Assembly: GCA_023078555.1 (NCBI GenBank)
Contig: CM041203.1
Location: forward strand, 1,445,481 to 1,509,480
Direction of reading: 5' to 3'
DNA from: Ulva prolifera
Taxonomy: Eukaryota > Chlorophyta > Ulvophyceae > Ulvales > Ulvaceae
DNA length: 64,000 nucleotides
In this document: piece by piece, positions 55,801 through 64,000 of the stretch
Numbering within the stretch: the first letter of the stretch is position 1
Layout: every line of letters begins with the position of its first letter
Made by a program: the position numbers and the translations under genes
Notes under the pieces: generated by a model
Database searches by the model: none
Told to the model about the DNA's origin: nothing
The model's input: the letters and a program-made list of their open reading frames with translations, nothing else

Positions 55801-58563
55801 CGCACCTCCGCTTGATTCTGTCCGCGCGGCAACAGAATTAAACGGTCACTCGCGGTCACGCCGATGATTGGGGGGCCTCGCTGCAGGCAAGGGTCGGCGC
55901 CGGGGTGCTGATCCAACGCCTGCAACCCAGGAGCCTCGCAGCAGCGCGATCAGCAACCGCTTTGACCTCGGGGGCCGGATGGGCATCGCCGGCAAGAGCA
56001 TCGATGCCGCGGGCCTGCGTGGCCTCCCGGACGCGTTCCTCGTCGCCATCGACCGAGGAGCCGCCACGCTGCACGCCGTCGCTCCGACGGAGGTCCTCCA
56101 GGCTGGTGATGTGCTGTGGTTTGCCGGCAGCACCGAGGGCGTCATCTCGCTTCGCAAGATCCCAGGAACGTTTCCGTGCTGCTCTAGCTCTTGAGAACAG
56201 CGACTGACGCTGTGTGTGTATGGTTGTGCTTGCATGGGACAGGGGCCGGGCATGCTACCGGCTCTCGGAATCCATTCCGAGATCAAGTCACGCATCCATG
56301 GGCACCAGGCCGGGCACGAGCTCGCAGCATGCATGTTGATACAGAGGACAGAGGCCGGGCATCGAGCTGTGTTTCGGAGTGCACTTGCAAATCTACTCAC
56401 GCAGTCATGGCACCAGGCCGTGCTCGAGCACGCACCGCCGCCCTGCCGGTAATTTCCAGTCAAACATTTGGAGCCCCGCACGGAGCACATAAGCATTCCC
56501 TTTGCACAAAGCCACAATCAACCGGCGCAGAGCGTTCCATGCATGTTTGTCTGCATGATTACACAGCCATGTCACAGGGACTGATGCTGTGTGTGTAGAG
56601 CTACATGCGTTACGATGACGTGGGCTACGTCACGCGGCCAGGTCACGGCCATGGCGTAGGGTGCAAACCATATGGAAATCGACAACTCCGAGGCGTGTGC
56701 CTGTGTGCATCGTCCTAAGGCTCCATGTTGTGCAGGTCTGGCGCAGGTGGATGACCAGGTCGGCAAGCTCAAGTCGCACGTGCTCGACAGGCGGCTGGTG
56801 CAAGTCGTGCTGGCTCGAGCCAGTGATCTGCTGGGCAAGACGGTGCGGGAGACACGCTTCCGCCGCCGCTTTGATGCCGCCATCATCGCGCTGCACCGGG
56901 AGGGCCACCGCATCCGGCAGAAGATCGGTGACATCACCCTGGCGGTGCGCTAGCAGCTGAGATGCCGTGCCTCACTCAGATCACAGCTGCCGCATTTACT
57001 CTATCTCGATACGGTACCCCCTCAGGCTGTAGATACTGTCACACTGTGGCGAGATCTGACATGCATCTGTGCCGCAGTGGCAGTGCGGTCAACACGAGTG
57101 CTCGTATGCCAAGCATTTGAGGAACTCATCCTGGGTCGGTGTCTGCTGCAGGCTGGCGATGTGCTGCTCCTCGACACCGGCTCCCAGTTCTTGAGCAATC
57201 ACAAGAACGACCGCAGCTTTGCTCTGCTTTCAGAGGTCGCGAACTCGCAGCCGCCGAGGTTTGACCGGGTTGCCATCGCCTTGGTGTGCGCAGTCGGAGC
57301 AATCGTCTCGTACATTGCTGGAGTGGCAGAGCTGTTCACTTCTGCGGCTGCTGCCAGCGGCATCATGCTGCTCACGGGGTGCCTGTCAGGTGCCGCCGCA
57401 AGGAGCAGTGTGAAATGGGACATCGTCGTCACCATTGCTGCGGCCTTTGGCCTGTCCAATGCTCTGGAGAGCACAGGTGTGTGTCCCAGCAACAGCGTTA
57501 TGATGTGTCACACGTAGCCAATTGCGCCGCCTCAGCAGATTGTTGAGGGCTGCCATCCATAAACTCAAACCATGTTGAGAATACCAATGAAAATGTTACT
57601 TTACACATATATGCACATACCAAAAACAAAAACAATGTTGAGTGTCAGTATGCATTGTCAGAGAAGCTGCACCCAGGAATTCGGAACGGTACCGTTCTAC
57701 GTGAACGTTCGATGTGAACGGGAGTGACCCAACACTCGTCACCAGAAGGACAGAGTCAGTGCATCCTCTGCGTCTGGCTTTACAATCCAATGTGCAGCCC
57801 AAGGTGCAGCTACTCCTGATGCAGGCGTCTGCGTGCAGGCGCCGCAAAGGCAATCGCAGATTTGCTCGTGTCAGCTGGCCGTGCTGCTGGAGGCTCCATG
57901 GCGATTCAGGTGGCCATGTACCTCGCCACAGTCATGCTCTCGAATGTAGTTGCAAACAACGCAGCTGCGGCTCTGATGTATCCGATTGCCATCAACGTTG
58001 CGACCTCAGAGGGCATAGACAAGCGGCTCATGGCATACCTGCTCATGTTGGCCGCCAGCGCATCATACGCAGTGCCGTTTGGCTACCAGACGAATCTCAT
58101 GGTGTATGGTGTGGGCGGATACGCCTTCAAGGACTTCCTGCGGTTCGGAGGCCCGATACAGGTGTGATCACTCAGCAGTGATATGCGGTAACATCCTGTT
58201 CCTGAGGCACGCTGAGCTGCCAGGTTCAGGCTTCGGGATGGTCCTGGCCCAGTCACCAACAGATCTCGAGCACGCGTGCAGATTGTCCTAGCAATCGCAA
58301 CAATGGCTGTGATCTTGCTGCACGAACACCTCGTCATCATCTGGGTGGTTCTGGGTGCCGCAACTGTCGCGGTCTGCGCCGGTCCGGCCATCCTGTCCTA
58401 CATCCGCTCGCCAGCAAAAAAGGCACAGAGGGACGGCTCAGTGCAGCATCAGGGGAGCGATGCGGCGGAGGTGACGCATCATTCGATGGCACACGATGGA
58501 GCGGCAGTCCACCGGGACTCTGTGTATGACCGGCCGTCGCATGGTGGGCATCACATGGTGTGA
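52858..58563 (+). CDS. SLC13-type anion (sulfate) transporter with RCK_C domains, SAC1/SLT-like
   Basis: Predicted plasma-membrane Na+/sulfate symporter or sulfur-status sensor. Exon 1 (52858-~53047) reads MNWTGWYCLAVLLSGVLIMA to GFSNDGLLTV. Exon 2 gives LFVMAAGISETG. The exon to ~53971 carries the signature AFMNNSPVVMVLIPI ... LGGTITLIGTSTNLVV and ends ILPG at an apparent GC donor (CCAG|GCAAGG). The soluble middle has RCK_C-type units: 54.4-54.7 kb (LDGLYLTSVKRSATVIHAVG), ~55.4-55.63 kb, 55.97-56.17 kb (GLPDAFLVAIDRGAATLHAV) and 56.74-57.2 kb (FDAAIIALHREGHRIRQKIG ... AGDVLLLDTGSQF). The second membrane half follows at 57.25-57.47, 57.88-58.16 (NVVANNAAAALMYPIAINVA, FGYQTNLMVYGVGGY) and 58.28-58.42 kb, ending in a His/Ser-rich tail at TGA 58563. 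Sulfate is inferred from the green-algal SAC1/SLT architecture. Confidence 0.85.
54114..54206. repeat. 27-base tandem repeat, about 3.5 units
   Basis: Units gcataccccatatccgttt + accggcat at 54114-54140, 54141-54166 (26 bases, variant) and 54167-54193, with a partial unit at 54194-54206. It is intronic in the SLC13 gene and runs directly into core copy C. Confidence 0.9.
54213..54229 (+). repeat. Dispersed element core, copy C (intronic)
   Basis: ggacattgacaactccg with a similar left flank (CCATATCTTTTT, compare CCGTATCCTATT in copy B). It lies in the SLC13 intron after 53971. Confidence 0.7.
56674..56691 (+). repeat. Dispersed element core, copy D (intronic, diverged)
   Basis: ggaaatcgacaactccga differs from the core at two positions. 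It lies in the SLC13 intron between ~56166 and ~56737, in the same orientation as the other copies. Confidence 0.55.
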
Positions 58564-59971
58564 TGTCACCTGCACGTGTCGACGCTGGCAGGGATGTCGG
58601 AGCGGGACACCTGCGCATCGAAGCCCAGGCCTGCAATGCAGCAAGGCCACACGCCCTATCGGGTGCAGACACCAGATGGGTGCACTGCCCGAAAAAAAAA
58701 GAACAAAAAAAAGGTACTGGTCAGGTAGTATCGTGTTCTGTGGAGCCAGTTTGTAACATGCTGGCATCATCTGCTCAGTATTTCCATGCCGTCATCGTCT
58801 TCTCAGTATTTCCATGCTGGCATTGTCTGCTCAGTCCGCACTCTGGCACCGACACCACAAGGTCTGCACTATTGAGTCCGTGCATGTGACTCTACTTTTC
58901 CAGCGGGCTTGCAAGTAGTGACTCAGGTCGCCTCGTGGTTCACACGTTATCATTCAACAGCACCAGTTTGCCACGCATCTCGGCTGTGAAGGCATTTCCA
59001 GGACGCCTTATGATCCACAGAGGCATTCTCGCATTTATGGTACTGTCAATGATGCTTCACACTTCATCGAGATTACGTGCTAGTGAGGGTGACATCGTAG
59101 ACACCTGGCATTGAGGATTCCATAAAGGCTGGGCGCCCGTTTCCCAATCGACACGCAGCTGATCACACGGTGAGGTGTCTGTTCACCCAGATATGACAAG
59201 GTTGCAAGGAGGCTCCAGAAGGCTCCGTGGAAGGTTGCCTTGCGCAGAGACATGAGCAACAGTTCCATCGTCAAACCCAGACACCGGATATTTTAGGACA
59301 GATCCCCTTGGAAATCACTCGATTACACCAAAAACCCCACAATATCCAGCACGGCGCGCGCCTGCCTCTGCCACTACACACACACATCAAAGATCAATCC
59401 CCAGCGCGGCATCTATGCAGGCACCTCCCAGCATCTCAACACAAAAACGACACCGCGAACACCCATCACATCACCAGAATTCTGAACATCAACGCCTCCG
59501 TCTCCGTCATGCTGCCCTCTGTGAACATGGGTGGGTCAGTGCCCCCTGCCTCTGAACAAGCGGCGCTGTCAGCGCGCAGACCGAACCGGCCCCCGAAGCA
59601 CAGCACGGCTGTGAGTTTGCGCGCGCTGTTGCATGCACGTGGCCCCTACCCATCTGCGCCTACAGCCAACTTGAGAAGATACACATGAATCACAAGACAA
59701 CGGTCTGCCTCCCCAGCACCACACACTCCAACACAACCCCGGCCTCAGCTCCGACGTTCCGCCGCAGCTTCTACTTCACAAGTTCCCACAGGCTTCACAT
59801 GCATCAACCCTATCCGTGCATAAACCCTATGCGTGCCCATCCATGTTCGCAACCGGCAACACGCACGCCCTGCGCTTCCGCATCACATCAGTAGGAATCA
59901 CTACGACACAACTATTGCAGGCTCTGCTGTCTCGAACGGCAAAGTGTAACAGCCCGAGCCCCGCTCCGCAC
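58564..59971. other. Convergent spacer after the SLC13 gene
   Basis: Contains the 3' flanks of the SLC13 gene (+) and the photolyase-hydrolase gene (-). TGTAA at 58752-58756 is a possible distal SLC13 poly(A) signal. An A-rich tract lies at 58692-58712. An open frame at 59227-59688 (+) is low-information and not called. Confidence 0.35.
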
Positions 59972-62900
59972 TCACGCGGCGACCCGGTCCCCGTCCCCAG
60001 CCTCCACCGCGTCCGCGGCCGGCGCGCCGCCAAACACCTCAGCCGCAAAGTCCACGATCGCGGCATTCACGAGCTCAGGCACTTCGTCGTGCGGGCAGTG
60101 GCCGGCGTCGAGGCAGACGGCGGAGGCGCGGCCGATCGCCGCCTCGAGCTTGCGCGCGCGGCCGCCGGCGTCGTTGAGGATGTCGAGCACCCCCTGCACC
60201 ACGAGCACGGGGCCGCCGTAGAGGTCGTTGAGCATGTACGGGAGTGGCCGGGGGGGCGCGAGGTAGAAGCCGCTCTTCAGCACCTGCACCCGCAGACCCG
60301 CGCGCGTGTGTTCCTTCCACTCTTACCACAATCTGTGGGCACCCTACACCTGCCGTTTTGGAGCGCAAGCCTGAAGAGACGGTGCAGCAGCAGCTGTGGC
60401 AATCCAGTGATATGGCCGCTACGCCACTGGACTGCCACGGCAGCTCGGTCGGCTCGCCGAGAGCACGCACAGAGCAGAGTGTGTGGTGATTTGGAGCGGA
60501 GGTGCTGGGTGCCATTTCCGGGCCGGCGCGGCATGGCCTAGGCACAGACGGGCTGTGTTGAACATTTTTACCAGAGACATTCAGGGCCGAGAGTTGCAGA
60601 GGCCAGCGTGTGGGGGGGGAGCGAGGGGGCCGCACCTGCAGCGAGCAGGGGTCACAGGAGGCGCGGTAGATCTCTTCGTTGAGGAAGGTGTCCGCGTTGA
60701 ACGGCCGCGTCGGGTACAGCTTCTCCAACTGCACAACACACTCCCGTCACCGAACGCGCACACTCTCTTCCGTGATCGCACGGACTGCCTGGTCCACGCT
60801 TCACAGAGATGCGCCGGGTCCTGTTTGTGCATGAGGCTGCCTCACGCTTGTAGCCACGACTCGCGGCCCCAGTGGTCACGGCATACCCGGACACAACACC
60901 GCGGCGGCAACGCTCCGCCGAGCGCCACATGAAGCAGATGACAGAACGCCCGCTGCGGGCGGGCGTGCGGCACGCACCTGTTTCCGGATGCCGCGCTGCA
61001 GGAACTTGAACGTCGACCAGCCCAACACGTTCACCACGATCTTCCGCTGCGGCTTGCCGTCCGGGATGTCCTCCGGGTCGTACTCCGTCTCCGTCGAGCC
61101 CGCGGTGTTCACGAGCACGATGCCCTTGAAACAGTGGGGGTGGTCGGCGCATGCGTTGGCGGGGATGACGCCGCCGATGCTGTTGCCGGCGACGATGCCG
61201 GGCCGCCCGACGACGTGGACCATGAAGTCGCGCACGTACGATTTCCAGAGGTCGGTGGTGTAGTTCTGCGGCGACTTCTCGCTCGGGCCGAAGCCGGGGA
61301 GGGTGCACGCGTAAACCCTGCACACCGCGACAAGGCTCAGGGTTGGAATCACAATGGTGGTGCAGCATCGTCGATGCGAGCATGGCGCTACCTGCATGAG
61401 AACTCTCAAGTGGGGTGTCAGACCGTGGCCGGCGTTATTGACGTCGTGATGGGGTGGCTTGGGCGCTCATACGGTTGCGACCATGGCCATGGCATCTTGT
61501 GAACACACAGATCTGTGGGAAACAAACCAGGCTGGAGGCACTGGGGCCCCTGTGCAACTGCCGCCACATGACAGAATCTCTGCTGTAGACAACCCCATGT
61601 ATCGGCCCGACAGAGCGCAGCGAACACCGTGCATCAAGAAAAACAGCACTGGCCATTCCGCGACGGCACACTGGCCTAGACCGCAGAGCATCAGCGTCAG
61701 CCACACGCACACGGCCCGATTCCACGCGACAACGCGCTTGTCAGATGCATAGCGGCGGGGTCCAACTCGGGCAGGAGGGCGCACGCGTAGCCACTCTCCG
61801 CGAGCTCCGGGAGGTTCCGCCGCCAGTGCTCCGCGAACGCGCCAAAGCCGTGCACGAGCAGAATCGCCGGGGTATCCTCCTGGATCCCCCCTGGGGGCTC
61901 GGCAACCAGGAAGTCCACGAGCTGGCCGTTCCAGCGCCAGAATTTGCGCTGCGCATCCTTCGCCTGCACACGCCCGCCCCCCCCCCGTGTCTGCCTGCAG
62001 CATGCATGGACCCAGCAGCCCGGGCGCAAGGTCGCAGGCGGCAGTCCCAATCCGTGTGGGTCTGTACAGGCGGAACTGACGTGGTCCGCGGGACCGGCAG
62101 AGGTGCGTCGCTGAAGCCTGCCACAGACCAGCTCGTAGCCACCGACACGTGTGCGTGCCACACCACAACGGCGGGCGATCACGGTGGATGGTCACGGCAG
62201 ACAATCGCGCTAAGCTCGTAAGCTGTCTTGACCCGGATCAGGGTGGCCGTATCTCAGGCTCTGTCTTTGAAGCGCTAGCTCCCATAGACCGAGGCAGGTG
62301 TGTCAGGGCAGGCAGGGAGGCGCATGGACGCCGCACAGCACGCAGCGCACCTGCGTCGGGCGGCCGAGGAGGAGGTGCCCGAGGCCCTCGTGGAAGTCCC
62401 CGCACTCCGCGCAAGCCTGCGCCGCAGCGACGGCCGGCCGCCGCAGCCCGAGCGACAGCCGCAGGCCGCCGTTGCACTCGCGCTGGTGCGCCTCCGCTGC
62501 GGCGTGCACGCTGCGGCGGGACAGCATGCCCAGCGCGAGCGCGACCTGGAAGATGGCCGTGAAGGACCCTGCATGCATGGCTGCTGCTGCGGCAACTTGG
62601 CAACCGTGCTGCGCTCCCGGTAAGTGTTATCAGCTGCACACATGCATGCATGTGCGGCATGCATGCATGCACGTATGCACGTGGTCAACCAAAAAACGTA
62701 TGGGAGCAGTAGTCACATGCGGTGTCATCAGCGCCGCACGGCACGGCCAGCCGGGGCCCACACCTGAGGAGTTGCCGGGGACCTGCTCGAGGCGCTCTGC
62801 CGCCTGCAGCATGCGGACGCTGAGGGCGTGGTACGGCGAGCTCTGCGGCAGCGGCTCGCCGCGGAGGTACGCGGCCAGCATCGCCTGGAACGCCGGCTCC

Positions 62901-63956
62901 CCCCCCTCCACAAGCTCCTCCAGCCCCTCCCAGTGCCACCCCTTCTCCTTACGCAGCCGCTCGTCCGGGTCACTCACCGGCGTCGCGGCCGGGGGCAGCC
63001 CCTCGAAGCCCTTGGCCACATCCGCGGCGAGCGCGGCCTCCCACTCGGCGGCGGTGGGGATCGTGCCAGTGTCGATGGTGGTGGCTAGAGGGGCACAGGA
63101 CTCGCAGGGGCCGGTGCAGGTGAGCGGCTGCTTGGGCGCGCCGCGGCGGCCGCGGAAAGTGTCGTAGTTGGTGGCGTAGGCGGCCGGTTCCCAGATCGGC
63201 GCGCGCCACAGCTTGATCGAGGCCGTCGCAGGCAGCCCTGCAGCGGTGGTTCTTTTGTTGCAGCTGTAGTGCACCAGTCAGGCCTACGACTGCAAGGCTC
63301 ATTCACTGTATGTCTTCACCAAGATGTGCAGTGAAAATCGGCGGCTGGGGGGAGCGTATGTCACAGCAACCCGGAAGAGGATGCGGTGGCGGGAGCGCCT
63401 CGGCGAGCGTGTGGAGGGGCGGAGTTTGGCACAGAGTGCGTGAGAATGAGGTGGGAGTTTACCTTCTTCGACAGCTGTTTGGAGTTGCTGCCAGCGGTAT
63501 TCCACTTCCCACTCACAGGAGATGATCTGAGCCCCAGAGGCTTCCACGAGCTGCAGGAGGTTGGACACGGTGTCTCCCGTGCGGATGACCATCGGGATGC
63601 GGAGCTCCTCCATGCGCTGCTGGAGGCTGAGGACTGCTCCTCGTGCGGCTTGAGGGCCCCAGAGGGTGGTGGTCTGGTCGGAGAGGCTGTGTGGGTCAAA
63701 GCAGAAGAAGGCAATGACTGGCCTCGACTCGTTCAGGGCCTTGGAGAGCCCGGGGTGGTCGTGCGTCCTGAGGTCGTGTTTGAACCACAGGATGACTGGT
63801 GCCTTGGAAGCGGGCTCTGCGCCGTTGCCATTGGTCTGAGCCTGGACCAGTGTCGCCGGTCAGCGTATGCAAGTGCGCTGTGGCAGTGCGGTCTTGGCAG
63901 CCACAAGGCACCGCCGTCGGCAGTCCGAGCCAGCCTATTCCTCGAGAGGAGGCCAT
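59972..63956 (-). CDS. Photolyase-like N-terminal domain fused to an alpha/beta hydrolase (5' end uncertain or off-window)
   Basis: Read on the - strand, an exon near 63840-63510 has ILWFKHDLRTHDHPGLSKAL ... TTTLWGPQAARGAVLSLQQR ... IRTGDTVSNLLQLVEASGAQ, the cryptochrome/photolyase N-terminal alpha/beta domain. Next is an exon with AAYATNYDTFRGRRG and KGWHWEGLEELVEGGEPAFQ (63240-62780), then a short exon near 62580-62300 (FQVALALGMLSRRSVHAAAE). A pheophytinase-like hydrolase follows: LLVHGFGAFAEHWRRNLPEL (~61830), LPGFGPSEKSPQNYTTDLWK, nucleophile GNSIGG, LVNTAG (~61110), then LPYMLNDLYGGPVLVVQG and LDAGHCPHDEVPELVN with the catalytic His (~60090), stop at 59972. Arabidopsis has such a fusion (At4g25290-like). 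The FAD-binding photolyase half is not visible, so DNA repair activity is unlikely. An ATG at 63956 is a candidate start but does not join in phase clearly. Confidence 0.75.
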
Positions 63957-64000
63957 ATGAACACACCTGGGCTGAGATTTGACGTGGAGTAGTCGTGTGC

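Noticed and set aside
59227..59688. 153-codon + strand frame in the 3' spacer
   Set aside because: His/Thr/Pro-rich, no splice-phase chain and no domain; probably a chance frame.
1..64000. CRISPR arrays, rRNA genes or bacterial operons
   Set aside because: Genes are spliced and scattered on both strands; repeats are not regularly spaced with unique spacers; no rRNA-like sequence was seen.

Overview
This window is nuclear DNA from a eukaryote, most likely a green alga. The genes are rich in short introns and lie on both strands with no operons. Cytochrome c1 and L-2-hydroxyglutarate dehydrogenase are strikingly plant-like. There is a SOS1-type Na+/H+ antiporter, a plastid/cyanobacterial-type DUF3593 protein, a SAC1/SLT-type SLC13 transporter with RCK_C domains, and a photolyase-domain/alpha-beta-hydrolase fusion of the kind known in plants. 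TGTAA motifs of the green-algal poly(A) type follow several stop codons. Composition is mosaic: some genes (SMP-C2 protein, SOS1-like, FAD monooxygenases) have extremely GC-rich third positions, while others (cytochrome c1, thioredoxin, L2HGDH, NSRP1, DUF3593) are much more moderate.

Layout. 0-7.5 kb: an unrecognised + strand gene, an apyrase on the - strand, and a weakly supported - strand ORF pair. 7.5-11.3 kb: SMP + C2 lipid-transfer/tether protein. 12.1-16.4 kb: thioredoxin (-) and cytochrome c1 (+) are divergent; L2HGDH (-) is convergent with cytochrome c1. 17.1-31.4 kb: a sulfotransferase (-) diverges from a giant multi-exon SOS1-like antiporter (+). 31.7-36.8 kb: splicing regulator NSRP1 (-) diverges from a NELF-C/D (TH1) homologue (+). 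38.8-47.5 kb: two tandem kynurenine-monooxygenase-like FAD monooxygenases. 48.4-51 kb: DUF3593 protein (-) and a zinc-finger protein of transposase-like type (+). 51-52.8 kb: repeat-rich spacer. 52.9-58.6 kb: SLC13/RCK_C transporter. 60-64 kb: photolyase-hydrolase fusion (-), whose 5' end is uncertain or lies off the window.

The most notable points are a NELF subunit in an apparently plant-lineage genome, a dispersed element with an 18-base core that sits mostly in introns, homopolymer-C tracts placed just inside introns, several apparent GC-AG introns, and patchy near-identity between the two tandem monooxygenases that suggests gene conversion. Exon borders were placed by eye from splice signals and reading-frame continuity. 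Those given as exact numbers were phase-checked; the others are approximate.
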